64,000 bases of DNA from the NCBI RefSeq assembly GCF_020181035.1, contig NZ_JAIQYY010000017.1:1290-65289 (forward strand). The letters run 5' to 3'. The notes below the pieces were generated by a model. It was given only the letters and a program-made list of their open reading frames with translations, made no database searches and was not told the DNA's origin. The position numbers and the translations under genes were made by a program. This document shows positions 8,373-16,980 of the stretch, in pieces. Within the stretch, counting starts at the first letter, position 1, and the number at the start of each line of letters is the position of its first letter. This DNA is from Streptomyces sp. CoH27. Lineage in GTDB: Bacteria > Actinomycetota > Actinomycetes > Streptomycetales > Streptomycetaceae.

Positions 8373-9809
8373 ATGGCATCCGCATTCGAGTACGCACCCG
8401 CGCCCGAGTCCCGCTCGGTCGTCGACATCGCCCCCTCCTACGGCCTGTTCATCGACGGCGAGTTCGCGGAGGCCGCCGACGGCAAGGTGTTCAAGACCGT
8501 CAGCCCGTCGACCGAAGAGGTCCTCTCCGAGGTCGCCCAGGCCGGTGAGGCGGACGTGGACCGCGCCGTCAAGGCCGCCCGCAAGGCGTTCGAGAAGTGG
8601 TCCGCGCTGCCGGGCTCCGAGCGTGCCAAGTACCTGTTCCGCATCGCCCGGATCATCCAGGAGCGCAGCCGTGAGCTGGCCGTCCTGGAGACGCTGGACA
8701 ACGGCAAGCCGATCAAGGAGACCCGGGACGCCGACCTGCCCCTGGTGGCGGCCCACTTCTTCTACTACGCGGGCTGGGCCGACAAGCTGGACCACGCGGG
8801 CTTCGGCGCGAACCCGCGGCCGCTGGGCGTGGCGGGCCAGGTCATCCCCTGGAACTTCCCCCTCCTGATGCTGGCCTGGAAGATCGCCCCGGCGCTGGCG
8901 ACGGGCAACACGGTCGTCCTGAAGCCGGCCGAGACGACCCCTCTGTCGGCGTTGTTCTTCGCGGACATCTGCCGCCAGGCGGGCCTGCCCAAGGGTGTCG
9001 TCAACATCCTTCCGGGCTACGGCGACGCGGGCGCGGCCCTCGTGGCGCACCCGGACGTGAACAAGGTCGCCTTCACCGGCTCCACGGCCGTCGGCAAGGA
9101 GATCGCCCGCACGGTCGCGGGCACGCAGAAGAAGCTCACCCTCGAACTGGGCGGCAAGGGCGCCAACATCGTCTTCGACGACGCCCCCGTCGACCAGGCC
9201 GTCGAGGGCATCGTCACCGGCATCTTCTTCAACCAGGGCCAGGTCTGCTGCGCGGGCAGCCGTCTGCTGGTCCAGGAGTCGATCCAGGACGAGCTGCTCG
9301 ACGCTCTGAAGCGCAGGCTCTCCACCCTCCGTCTCGGCGACCCGCTGGACAAGAACACCGACATCGGCGCGATCAACTCCGCCGAGCAGCTGGCCCGGAT
9401 CACCGCACTGGCCGAGCAGGGCGAGGCGGAGGGCGCCGAGCGCTGGTCCCCTGCGTGCGAACTCCCGGAGAGCGGCTACTGGTTCGCCCCGACGCTCTTC
9501 ACGAACGTCACCCAGGCGCACACCATCGCCCGCGACGAGATCTTCGGCCCGGTGCTGTCCGTCCTCTCCTTCCGCACCCCGGACGAGGCGGTCGCCAAGG
9601 CGAACAACACGCAGTACGGCCTGTCCGCGGGCATCTGGACCGAGAAGGGCTCGCGGATCCTGGCGGTGGCGAGCAAGCTCCGCGCGGGAGTGATCTGGTC
9701 CAACACGTTCAACAAGTTCGACCCGACCTCGCCGTTCGGCGGTTACAAGGAGTCGGGCTTCGGCCGCGAGGGCGGCCGCCACGGCCTGGAGGCGTACCTC
9801 GATGTCTGA
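8373..9809 (+). CDS. NAD-dependent aldehyde dehydrogenase
   Basis: A complete 478-residue aldehyde dehydrogenase. It has the oxyanion asparagine in VIPWNFP, the cofactor loop FTGSTAVGK, the general-base glutamate in LELGGKG, and the catalytic cysteine Cys292 in NQGQVCCAGS. It is translationally close to deoC (5-base gap) and overlaps the next gene by 8 bases. This argues that it oxidises the acetaldehyde released by DeoC to acetate. The close DeoC-ALDH pairing plus the downstream inactive homologue recalls the two-domain ALDH16 type; the substrate is inferred from context. Confidence 0.94.
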   Translation: MASAFEYAPAPESRSVVDIAPSYGLFIDGEFAEAADGKVFKTVSPSTEEVLSEVAQAGEADVDRAVKAARKAFEKWSALPGSERAKYLFRIARIIQERSRELAVLETLDNGKPIKETRDADLPLVAAHFFYYAGWADKLDHAGFGANPRPLGVAGQVIPWNFPLLMLAWKIAPALATGNTVVLKPAETTPLSALFFADICRQAGLPKGVVNILPGYGDAGAALVAHPDVNKVAFTGSTAVGKEIARTVAGTQKKLTLELGGKGANIVFDDAPVDQAVEGIVTGIFFNQGQVCCAGSRLLVQESIQDELLDALKRRLSTLRLGDPLDKNTDIGAINSAEQLARITALAEQGEAEGAERWSPACELPESGYWFAPTLFTNVTQAHTIARDEIFGPVLSVLSFRTPDEAVAKANNTQYGLSAGIWTEKGSRILAVASKLRAGVIWSNTFNKFDPTSPFGGYKESGFGREGGRHGLEAYLDV

Positions 9810-10686
9810 CCGTTTGAGCGTCTTCAAGACCTACAAGCTGTACGTCGGCGGGAAGTTCCCGCGTTCCGAGAGCGGCCGGGTGTACGAGGTGACGGACTCC
9901 AAGGGCAACTGGCTGGCCAACGCTCCGCAGTCCTCCCGCAAGGACGCCCGGGACGCGGTCGTGGCCGCGCGCAAGGCGTTCGGCGGCTGGTCCGGCGCGA
10001 CGGCCTACAACCGGGGCCAGGTCCTCTACCGCGTCGCGGAGATGCTGGAGGGCCGCAAGGACCAGTTCGTGCGCGAGGTCGCCGACGCCGAGGGCCTGTC
10101 CAAGTCGAAGGCGGCGGCGGTCGTGGACGCGACCATCGACCGCTGGGTCTGGTACGCCGGCTGGACCGACAAGATCGCCCAGGTGATCGGCGGCGCCAAC
10201 CCGGTCGCAGGTCCGTTCTTCAACCTCTCCTCGCCGGAGCCGACGGGTGTGGTGGCTGTCGTGGCCCCGCAGGAGTCGTCGTTCCTGGGCCTGGTCTCGG
10301 CCGTCGCCCCGGTGATCGCCACCGGCAACACGGCGGTCGTGATCGCGAGCGAGAAGTCCCCGCTCCCCGCCCTCTCCCTGGGTGAGGTCCTGGCCACCTC
10401 CGACGTCCCCGGCGGTGTCGTCAACGTCCTGTCCGGCCGTACGGCGGAGCTCGCGGCTCCGCTGGCCGCGCACCAGGACGTCAACGCGATCGACCTCGCG
10501 GGCGCGGACGAGGTGCTCGCGAAGGAGCTGGAGGTCGCCGCGGCCGACAACCTCAAGCGCGTCCTGCGTCCACAGGCTGTGGATCACTTCGAGACGCCCG
10601 GGATCGAGCGGATGACGGCGTTCCTGGAGACGAAGACCGTGTGGCATCCGACGGGGTCGCTGGGCGCGTCCGGGTCGTCGTACTGA
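9802..10686 (+). CDS. Truncated aldehyde dehydrogenase-like protein, predicted inactive partner
   Basis: A 294-residue protein aligning only with the NAD-binding half of aldehyde dehydrogenases (LYVGGKFPRSESGRVYEV at the start; VIATGNTAVV in the middle). The whole catalytic-cysteine domain is absent. The VxPWNFP asparagine motif reads VAPQESSFL, and the FTGSxxVG cofactor loop reads IDLAGADEV. It overlaps the active dehydrogenase by 8 bases, so the two are co-translated. ALDH16 enzymes carry an inactive second ALDH domain, so this looks like a split counterpart that may stabilise or regulate the active subunit. The intact frame and good codon bias argue against a decaying pseudogene. Confidence 0.85.
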   Translation: MSDRLSVFKTYKLYVGGKFPRSESGRVYEVTDSKGNWLANAPQSSRKDARDAVVAARKAFGGWSGATAYNRGQVLYRVAEMLEGRKDQFVREVADAEGLSKSKAAAVVDATIDRWVWYAGWTDKIAQVIGGANPVAGPFFNLSSPEPTGVVAVVAPQESSFLGLVSAVAPVIATGNTAVVIASEKSPLPALSLGEVLATSDVPGGVVNVLSGRTAELAAPLAAHQDVNAIDLAGADEVLAKELEVAAADNLKRVLRPQAVDHFETPGIERMTAFLETKTVWHPTGSLGASGSSY

Positions 10687-10724
10687 CGGAGGGGGCGCGG
10701 GAGCCGCGTGCTGAACGCAGCCCT

Positions 10725-10743
10725 GCGCCCCTTTCGGGGGCGC
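10725..10743. terminator. Hairpin terminator after the deoC-ALDH operon
   Basis: GCGCCCC-TTTCG-GGGGCGC forms a 7-bp stem 39 bases after the last operon gene. It touches the end of the convergent secreted-protein gene. Confidence 0.65.
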
Positions 10744-10744
10744 T

Positions 10745-11149
10745 TCAGTGGCCCAGAACCCCGAGAACCTGCCCCACCCCCGGCACCGCCCCCAGCGACC
10801 GCGCCCCCGTCACCGGTGCCGTCAGCATCTGCGAAGCGACCGGCTTGAAGTCGGCGACCTGTGTGCCCACGCCGTTGTCCAGGGGGTCAACGCCCGTGCC
10901 CGCCAGTGGATTCGGCTTCAGGCCCGCCACCGGGCCGGTGACGTGGCCGACCGTTCCCGTCAGGACCGTCAGGCCCGCCTCCGGGTCGGTCTTGCCGAGT
11001 GAGGTCGGGCGCCACGGCACCTCCACCAGCTGGGCGGCGGAGTCCGCGTGGGCCGTCGCCGCGCCCGCGCCCAGGGCCGCTCCGGCGGTCGCGAGGGCGA
11101 TCAGGGCGCGCTGCGCGACGGGGTGCTGAGGGGTGGTCTGTCGGGCCAT
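10745..11149 (-). CDS. Small secreted protein of unknown function
   Basis: A 134-residue protein whose first 35 residues make a signal peptide (basic MARQTTPQHPVAQR, Ala/Leu core, then a cut near AHA-DS). The mature part is rich in Gly, Pro and Val (GTVGHVTGPVAGL, GVGQVLGVLG) without recognised domains. The ATG at 11149 was chosen because the signal peptide begins there. It resembles in style the other small Ala-rich exported protein at 16981-17322. It is convergent with the deoC operon and divergent from the P-loop kinase gene. I do not recognise a function. Confidence 0.75.
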   Translation of the reverse strand: MARQTTPQHPVAQRALIALATAGAALGAGAATAHADSAAQLVEVPWRPTSLGKTDPEAGLTVLTGTVGHVTGPVAGLKPNPLAGTGVDPLDNGVGTQVADFKPVASQMLTAPVTGARSLGAVPGVGQVLGVLGH

Positions 11150-11276
11150 CGCTGGTGCCGCCTTCTGGTGCGCAGGGTAACGCTGTCGACACGTAGGGTA
11201 GTTGAGGCGGGAGTCACGCTCAAAAGCCGACCCGCGGGGTCGGCAGGACGCCCCCCATGCGTCAAACTGGTGTTCC

Positions 11277-11912
11277 GTGAGCATTCATCCTCCGGTCCCC
11301 GCCCGTGTCGTGCTGCTGTGCGGTCCCTCGGGTTCGGGCAAGTCACTCGTCGCCGCCCGTTCCGGGCTTCCCGTGCTGCGCCTCGACGACTTCTACAAGG
11401 AGGGTGACGACCCGACCCTGCCGCTGGTGGCGGGCAGTTCGGACATCGACTGGGACCATCCTGAGTCGTGGGACGCGGACGTCGCGATCGAGGCCATAGC
11501 CCGGCTGTGCGCCACGGGCTCGACGCCGGTGCCGGTGTACGACATCGCGCTGAGCGCCCGTACCGGCGAGGACACGCTCGACATCGGCCGTACCCCGCTG
11601 TTCATCGCCGAAGGCATCTTCGCGGCGGAGATCGTCGAGCGCGTCCGCGAACGGGGCCTGCTCGCCGACGCGCTGTGCCTGAGCCGCGGCCCGCTCACCA
11701 CCTTCCGGCGCCGCTTCACGCGGGACCTGAAGGAGGGCCGCAAGTCGGTGCCGTTCCTGCTGCGGCGCGGCTGGCGGCTGATGCGGTCGGAGCGGTCGAT
11801 CGTCGCCCGCCAGGTCTCGCTGGGTGCGCATCCGTGCGATCGCGACGAGGCGCTGGGCCGGCTGGCGGCAGCGGCGGCGGGACGGCAGACGCGGCAGCAG
11901 ACGGCGGCGTAA
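11277..11912 (+). CDS. Uridine kinase-like P-loop protein
   Basis: A 211-residue ATPase with Walker A CGPSGSGKS (residues 14-22), an LRLDDFYK segment typical of uridine/phosphoribulokinase-type kinases, DIDWDHPESWD, and a C-terminal arginine-rich lid (RRRFTRDLKEGRKS). Family members phosphorylate uridine or cytidine, which would fit salvage in this nucleoside region. Sequence outside the motifs is divergent, so the substrate is uncertain. Start is GTG at 11277 because the upstream codons look non-coding. It is followed by a strong terminator. Confidence 0.8.
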   Translation: MSIHPPVPARVVLLCGPSGSGKSLVAARSGLPVLRLDDFYKEGDDPTLPLVAGSSDIDWDHPESWDADVAIEAIARLCATGSTPVPVYDIALSARTGEDTLDIGRTPLFIAEGIFAAEIVERVRERGLLADALCLSRGPLTTFRRRFTRDLKEGRKSVPFLLRRGWRLMRSERSIVARQVSLGAHPCDRDEALGRLAAAAAGRQTRQQTAA

Positions 11913-11930
11913 CCGCCGTACGGAAACGCA

Positions 11931-11971
11931 AAGCGGGACTGGAGAGGCCCCCCAGCCTTCCAGTCCCGCTT
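11931..11971. terminator. Bidirectional terminator
   Basis: A 13-bp perfect stem (AAGCGGGACTGGA and its complement) with a 15-base loop. It separates the convergent kinase-like gene and sigQ. Confidence 0.88.
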
Positions 11972-12035
11972 CCTGCTCCCCCGTTTTCCCCCGTGTTCCC
12001 CCCTCGGGCCACCCCCCAGTGGCACCCCTCCACCC

Positions 12036-12821
12036 TCAGGCGACCAGCTCGCCGAAGGCGTTCTCCTCGTCACGGCCGAAGCTGAGGACCTCGTCCTCGC
12101 GCAGCCGGCGCAGCGAGCGCCAGATGCTGGACTTGACCGTGCCGACGCTGATGTCGAGGATCTCCGCGATCTCCGGGTCCGTGCGGCCCTCGTAGTAGCG
12201 CAGGACCAGCATGGTGCGCTGGAGTTCGGGGAGCCGGGCCAGCGCCTGCCACAGGACCGCGCGCAGTTCGGTGCCGCGCATCGCGTCCGTGTCGGAGGGC
12301 GTCTCCGGCAGTTCCTCGGTCGGGTACTCGTTGAGCTTGCGGCGCCGCCAGGCGCTGATGTGCAGGTTGGTCATGGTGCGGCGCAGGTAGCCGCCGACGG
12401 CCGCCTTGTCGCTGATCCGGTCCCACGCCTTGTACGTCGAGAACAGCGCGCTCTGCAGCAGGTCCTCGGCCTCGAAGCGGTCACCGGTCAGGTGGTAGGC
12501 GGTGGCGTACAGGGAGGCGCGGCGCTCCTGGACGTAGGCGGTGAACTCCGCCTCCGTCAGCGAGCGACGCCGCTCCCCCGAGTCCTCCCCGTACGCAGCT
12601 CCCCCGACAGCGCCCATGACGGCTGCCGACGCGGGCCCCGTGACGCCGTCCGGCGTAGGTGCGTCGACCACCGACATGTACGCCGGGTGCTGACGCCCGG
12701 TACCGCGAGCGCACCCCCGCCCGCTCACGGCACCGGACTTCTCGGAACCGGACCGGTGCATGTGCACGTCGTGCAGACGCGTGACCACTGCGCTGGTGCT
12801 GATGCTGTGCAGCGTGTTCAT
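12036..12821 (-). CDS. sigQ: RNA polymerase sigma factor SigQ (ECF, SigE-like)
   Basis: A 261-residue ECF sigma factor. A non-conserved N-terminal extension of about 85 residues precedes region 2 (YVQERRASLYATAYHLTGD...AEDLLQSALFSTYKAWDRI) and region 4 (LARLPELQRTMLVLRYYEGRTDPEIAEIL). It is divergent from afsQ1-afsQ2, exactly the arrangement of S. coelicolor sigQ, which is a known AfsQ1 target affecting antibiotic production and nitrogen/glutamate responses. The shared intergenic region carries a good AfsQ1 box. The long N-terminal extension makes the true start uncertain; an internal ATG near residue 49 is an alternative. Confidence 0.9.
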   Translation of the reverse strand: MNTLHSISTSAVVTRLHDVHMHRSGSEKSGAVSGRGCARGTGRQHPAYMSVVDAPTPDGVTGPASAAVMGAVGGAAYGEDSGERRRSLTEAEFTAYVQERRASLYATAYHLTGDRFEAEDLLQSALFSTYKAWDRISDKAAVGGYLRRTMTNLHISAWRRRKLNEYPTEELPETPSDTDAMRGTELRAVLWQALARLPELQRTMLVLRYYEGRTDPEIAEILDISVGTVKSSIWRSLRRLREDEVLSFGRDEENAFGELVA

Positions 12822-12938
12822 CTCGCGCTCCCCGTCGTGGACTTCCGGTGGTTCGGTCGTGCCGGGCCGGTTCCGGCTGACCGTCCGGCCCGTGACGAAA
12901 ACTCTGCCGGGGTCACTTCATCGCCGTGTCCGCCGACT

Positions 12939-12954
12939 GTCACAGACCTGTCAC
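12939..12954. promoter_or_regulatory. AfsQ1-box (GTnAC-N6-GTnAC)
   Basis: GTCAC-AGACCT-GTCAC matches exactly the AfsQ1 direct-repeat consensus GTnAC-n6-GTnAC known from S. coelicolor. It lies between sigQ and afsQ1, 107 bases upstream of afsQ1. A further GTCAC half-site is at 12912-12916. Confidence 0.82.
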
Positions 12955-13061
12955 AGGGGTCCGGCTCGGCGCGCTCACAGGACGTGCACATGTGGTGGCG
13001 GTAGGGAAGGGCTGGTGCGGGCAGGTGGGAGGACGGCGGGTCCATGGGCCAGAATGAGCCC

Positions 13062-13739
13062 GTGCCTTCCCTGTTGCTGATCGAGGACGACGACGCCATC
13101 CGCACGGCCCTGGAGCTCTCCCTGACCCGCCAGGGCCACCGGGTGGCCACCGCTGCCAGCGGTGAGGACGGTCTGAAGCTGCTGCGCGAGCAGCGGCCCG
13201 ACCTCATCGTGCTGGACGTGATGCTGCCCGGCATCGACGGCTTCGAGGTGTGCCGCCGGATCCGGCGCACCGACCAGCTGCCGATCATCCTGCTCACCGC
13301 GCGCAGCGATGACATCGATGTGGTGGTCGGGCTGGAGTCCGGGGCCGACGACTACGTCGTCAAGCCCGTGCAGGGCCGCGTGCTCGACGCCCGGATCCGG
13401 GCCGTGCTGCGGCGCGGGGAGCGTGAGTCCAGCGACTCGGCGACCTTCGGCAACCTCGTCATCGACCGTTCGGCGATGACCGTGACGAAGAACGGCGAGG
13501 ACCTCCAGCTGACCCCGACCGAGCTCAGGCTGCTGCTGGAGCTGAGCCGGCGGCCCGGTCAGGCGCTGTCCCGGCAGCAGTTGCTGCGGCTGGTGTGGGA
13601 GCACGACTACTTGGGTGACTCGCGGCTCGTGGACGCGTGTGTGCAGCGGCTGCGCGCCAAGGTCGAGGACGTGCCGTCCTCCCCGACGCTGATCCGTACC
13701 GTCCGTGGTGTCGGCTACCGCCTGGACACGCCTCAGTGA
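13062..13739 (+). CDS. afsQ1: Two-component response regulator AfsQ1 (OmpR/PhoB family)
   Basis: A 225-residue regulator when started at GTG 13062, the published AfsQ1 length. The receiver domain has the acidic pocket DDD (9-11), phospho-acceptor Asp52 in LIVLDVMLPG, a threonine in LLTARSD and a lysine in YVVKPV. The C-terminal winged helix (about 127-222) ends RTVRGVGYRLD. It is coupled to afsQ2 by a GTGA overlap. In S. coelicolor this system senses glutamate-related nitrogen state and activates actinorhodin, undecylprodigiosin and calcium-dependent antibiotic pathway genes and sigQ. Assignment is strong from sequence plus locus order. Confidence 0.96.
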   Translation: MPSLLLIEDDDAIRTALELSLTRQGHRVATAASGEDGLKLLREQRPDLIVLDVMLPGIDGFEVCRRIRRTDQLPIILLTARSDDIDVVVGLESGADDYVVKPVQGRVLDARIRAVLRRGERESSDSATFGNLVIDRSAMTVTKNGEDLQLTPTELRLLLELSRRPGQALSRQQLLRLVWEHDYLGDSRLVDACVQRLRAKVEDVPSSPTLIRTVRGVGYRLDTPQ

Positions 13740-15358
13740 CCGACACGCACAGGGGGCTGCGCGGCTGGGCCGCGGGGCGCGGGAGGAGTCTGGCCCGGCT
13801 GAGGTTCACCAGTCTGCGGCTGCGGCTGGTCGTCGTCTTCGGGCTGGTGGCCCTGACCGCCGCCGTGTCGGCGTCCGGCATCGCCTACTGGCTGAACCGG
13901 GAGGCGGTGCTCACCCGCACCCAGGACGCGGTGCTGCGCGACTTCCGCCAGGAGATGCAGAACCGCGCGGGCGCGCTGCCCTCGCACCCCACCCAGGACC
14001 AGCTCCAACGCACCGCCGGACAGATGGCGACCAGCAGCCAGAGCTTCAGCGTGCTGCTGGTCGGCCAGGACGCCGGCGGCAAGACGGTGTACGGCAACTC
14101 GGGCGGTATCAACGGCTTCTCGCTGGAGGACGTGCCGAAGTCGCTGCGCGCTGCCGTGAACAAGCAGCAGAAGGTGACCGACGCCAACAAGGAGCCGTAC
14201 CACCTGTACTGGCAGCGGGTCGTGAGCCACGGCACGCCGTATCTGGTGGCCGGTACGCGGGTGATCGGCGGCGGTCCGACCGGCTACATGGCGAAGTCGC
14301 TGGAGCCGGAGGCCAAGGATCTGAACTCGCTGGCCTGGTCGCTGGGCATCGCCACGGGACTCGCGCTGATCGGCGCCGCGCTGCTCGCGCAGGCCGCCGC
14401 CACGACCGTGCTGAAGCCGGTGCACCGGCTCGGGGTCGCCGCGGCGCGGCTGGGCGAGGGCAAGCTGGACACCCGGCTGCGGGTGTCGGGCACGGACGAA
14501 CTGGCCGATCTCTCCCGGACGTTCAACAACGCGGCCGAGGCGCTGGAGCAGCGCGTCGCGGAGATGGCCGCCCGGGACGAGGCCTCGCGCCGCTTCGTCG
14601 CCGACATGAGCCATGAGCTGCGGACGCCGCTGACCGCCATCACCGCCGTCACGGAGGTGCTGGAGGAGGAGCTGGAGGCGGAGTCGGGCAGCATCGACCC
14701 GATGATCGAGCCTGCGGTGCGGCTGGTGGTCAGCGAGACGCGGCGGCTGAACGACCTGGTCGAGAACCTGATGGAGGTCACCCGCTTCGACGCGGGCACC
14801 GCCCGGCTGGTCCTGGACGACGTCGACGTCGCCGACCAGATCACCGCCTGCATCGACGCCCGCGCCTGGCTCGACGCCGTCGAGCTGGACGCCGAGCGCG
14901 GCATCCACGCCCTCCTCGACCCGCGCCGGCTGGACGTGATCCTCGCCAACCTGATCGGCAACGCGCTCAAGCACGGCGGGTCGCCGGTGCGGGTGTCGGT
15001 CAGGGCGGCGGACGACGAGGTGGTCATCGCGGTGCGCGACCACGGGCCGGGCATCCCCGAGGAGGTCCTCCCCCACGTCTTCGACCGCTTCTACAAGGCG
15101 AGCGCCTCCCGGCCGCGCTCCGAGGGCAGCGGCCTGGGCCTGTCCATCGCCATGGAGAACGCCCACATCCACGGCGGCGAGATCACGGCCGCCAACTCGC
15201 CCGACGGGGGCGCGGTGTTCACCCTGCGGCTACCGCGGGACGCCTCGCGGCTGACGGAGGAGGCGGACGGGGGCGAGAAGGACACCGGGGCCGGCAGGAA
15301 CAACCCGAACGACAAGAACGACACAGGCAGTTCAGGATCAGGAAAGGAGGGGTCATGA
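13736..15358 (+). CDS. afsQ2: Sensor histidine kinase AfsQ2
   Basis: A 540-residue membrane kinase. The first membrane segment spans residues 31-53, an extracytoplasmic sensing loop of about 140 residues follows, then a second segment (SLGIATGLALIGAALLAQAA), a HAMP domain, the H-box VADMSHELRTPL with His293, the N-box NLIGNALKHGG, and G-boxes DHGPGIP and GSGLGLSI. GTG 13736 overlaps the afsQ1 stop. A charged, low-complexity tail ends the protein. The next gene, a lipoprotein, overlaps by four bases, completing the three-gene unit seen in S. coelicolor. Confidence 0.95.
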   Translation: MTDTHRGLRGWAAGRGRSLARLRFTSLRLRLVVVFGLVALTAAVSASGIAYWLNREAVLTRTQDAVLRDFRQEMQNRAGALPSHPTQDQLQRTAGQMATSSQSFSVLLVGQDAGGKTVYGNSGGINGFSLEDVPKSLRAAVNKQQKVTDANKEPYHLYWQRVVSHGTPYLVAGTRVIGGGPTGYMAKSLEPEAKDLNSLAWSLGIATGLALIGAALLAQAAATTVLKPVHRLGVAAARLGEGKLDTRLRVSGTDELADLSRTFNNAAEALEQRVAEMAARDEASRRFVADMSHELRTPLTAITAVTEVLEEELEAESGSIDPMIEPAVRLVVSETRRLNDLVENLMEVTRFDAGTARLVLDDVDVADQITACIDARAWLDAVELDAERGIHALLDPRRLDVILANLIGNALKHGGSPVRVSVRAADDEVVIAVRDHGPGIPEEVLPHVFDRFYKASASRPRSEGSGLGLSIAMENAHIHGGEITAANSPDGGAVFTLRLPRDASRLTEEADGGEKDTGAGRNNPNDKNDTGSSGSGKEGS

Positions 15359-15960
15359 CCGTACGACGCCTGCTGGCGCTGCCCCTCCTGGGCGTGCTGC
15401 TGTCCGGCTGCGGCATCCGGGCCACTCAGGTGCCGACCGACTTCGGGGCGGCGCCGTCCCGGGTGCCGTGCTCGCTGGCCGGCCCGGACGTGGCGACGCA
15501 GTCCTCGCAGGGCGTGCCCGTGCAGGTCTTCCTGCTCTGCGGGGCGTCCCTGGTGACGGTCGACCGGACGGTGCGCGTCCCCGACGGCACCCCGGACGCC
15601 CGGCGCCGGGTGATCGTGGCCCAGGGCCTGCTGGACCAGCTCGCCGCGTCGCCGTCCGCAGCCGAACGCTCCGCGGGCTACACGACGTACGTCCCAGGCG
15701 GCCTGAACGTCTCCGGCCCCGCCCCGAAGGACCCCGAAGAAACCCTCCGCCTGAACACGCACCCGTCCCGCCTCACGTCCTACGCCCTGGCCCAGCTGGT
15801 CTGCACCCTCTCCGACTCGGCGGCGACGGAAGGCGACGGCTCGGTCATCCTGGCCGGCCCGGCCCCGGACACCCCCCGCCGCTACGCCTGCACGGACGAC
15901 GTCCGCAACCGCCCGGGATCGGCGGAACCGCCGTCGAGCGAGGTGCTGGGGAAGTCCTAG
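15355..15960 (+). CDS. Lipoprotein of the afsQ operon
   Basis: A 201-residue lipoprotein: the signal MTVRRLLALPLLGVLLSGC ends in a lipobox (LSGC) with the acylated cysteine at residue 19. The mature part contains several cysteines (near 39, 62, 151 and 180), possibly disulfides, and a GerMN-like VPDGTPDARRRVIVAQGLLDQL stretch. ATGA overlap with afsQ2 indicates translational coupling, so it probably modulates AfsQ2 sensing outside the membrane, but no biochemical role is visible. Confidence 0.88.
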   Translation: MTVRRLLALPLLGVLLSGCGIRATQVPTDFGAAPSRVPCSLAGPDVATQSSQGVPVQVFLLCGASLVTVDRTVRVPDGTPDARRRVIVAQGLLDQLAASPSAAERSAGYTTYVPGGLNVSGPAPKDPEETLRLNTHPSRLTSYALAQLVCTLSDSAATEGDGSVILAGPAPDTPRRYACTDDVRNRPGSAEPPSSEVLGKS

Positions 15961-16018
15961 CCGCGGGCAGTCGTGCCGCACCGGAACCGTTCGTACCCGG
16001 CGCTGCGTCTAGGGGGTC

Positions 16019-16594
16019 GTGCAGCGTCAACGCTTCGGCGGCAGTGCCACGATCCGTATCCGGGTGACCGGCGGTGTCCTCCTCGTCGCCCATCTCGCCC
16101 TCGTCGCCTGGCTGACGCTGCGTCCCCTGGACGTCCCCTGGGTGACACCCCCCAACCTGCACCCCCTGGCCGGCATCCGCGCCGACCTGGCACTCGGTGC
16201 GCGGGAGGCCGCCCGGCGCATCGGTGAGGGCCTGGCGCTGCTCGCCCCGCTGGGCGTGCTGCTGCCGGCGGTGCACGGCAGGCTCGCCGTCTCCCCGCTC
16301 GCCTCCCTGATCCGTACGGCCGCGGCGGGCGCCCTGATCTCCCTCGGCATCGCGCTGCTCCAGACCGGCGTGCCCGGCAGGGTCGTGGACGTCGACTCGC
16401 TGCTGCTGAACACCGCGGGTGTCGTCCTGGCCCATCTGGCCGTCGTACCGGCGGGACGCGCCTGGCTGCGGCGGAGGGACGCGGGCGACGCGGGCGAAGG
16501 CGGGGACACGTGGGCCGAACGCTTCGTGACCGTCCGGGAGGAGCCGGCTCAGGGTCGTACCCCGACGATTCCCAGGGTCGGGATCGCCCCGTAG
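16019..16594 (+). CDS. VanZ-like family membrane protein
   Basis: A 191-residue protein with four hydrophobic segments (about residues 15-34, 68-84, 95-113 and 124-142). It has the VanZ hallmarks LALLAPLGVLLP and VVDVDSLLLNTAGVVLAHL, then a hydrophilic tail. VanZ-like proteins are linked to glycopeptide tolerance in other bacteria, but actinobacterial homologues are mostly uncharacterised. Start is GTG 16019. It may read through from the afsQ unit (58-base gap). Confidence 0.78.
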   Translation: MQRQRFGGSATIRIRVTGGVLLVAHLALVAWLTLRPLDVPWVTPPNLHPLAGIRADLALGAREAARRIGEGLALLAPLGVLLPAVHGRLAVSPLASLIRTAAAGALISLGIALLQTGVPGRVVDVDSLLLNTAGVVLAHLAVVPAGRAWLRRRDAGDAGEGGDTWAERFVTVREEPAQGRTPTIPRVGIAP

Positions 16595-16692
16595 AGCGAC
16601 GCTTCGCCCGCTTCGTCTCCGTATCGTCGAAGACAGCTGAAGGCAGCTGAAGACGCTGAAGACAGTGCATCGACCACCACGGAGGAGTCGCC

Positions 16693-16890
16693 ATGTCCGC
16701 TCTCGCCCGCCCCACCCACGGCCGCATGATCGGCGGCGTGTGCGCCGGACTGGCCCGGCGCTTCGGCATCTCGGCGACGACGATGCGGGTGATCTTCCTG
16801 CTGTCCTGCCTGCTGCCAGGCCCGCAGTTCCTGCTCTACATAGCGCTGTGGATCCTGATGCCGTCCGAGGAGTCGCGCACCGCCTGGTGA
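16693..16890 (+). CDS. PspC-domain small membrane protein
   Basis: A 65-residue protein covering just one PspC domain: RMIGGVCAGLARRFGIS, then a hydrophobic helix VIFLLSCLLPGPQFLLYIALWILMP written in two halves around a Pro-Gly. ACGGAGGAG precedes the ATG at good spacing. PspC domains sense membrane stress or recruit PspA-type proteins; this minimal version is widespread in actinobacteria. A strong terminator follows at once. Confidence 0.85.
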   Translation: MSALARPTHGRMIGGVCAGLARRFGISATTMRVIFLLSCLLPGPQFLLYIALWILMPSEESRTAW

Positions 16891-16910
16891 GGCCGGAGCG
16901 GCGCACGCGA

Positions 16911-16958
16911 ACGCCGCTGGGGCGCTCCCGGACCGGATCCGGGGCGCCCCAGCGGCGT
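16911..16958. terminator. Bidirectional terminator
   Basis: A 15-bp perfect stem (ACGCCGCTGGGGCGC and its complement) with an 18-base loop that itself contains CCGGATCCGG. It lies between the convergent PspC and secreted-protein genes. Confidence 0.9.
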
Positions 16959-16980
16959 CGTACGGCTGGCGGCCGCCGGG

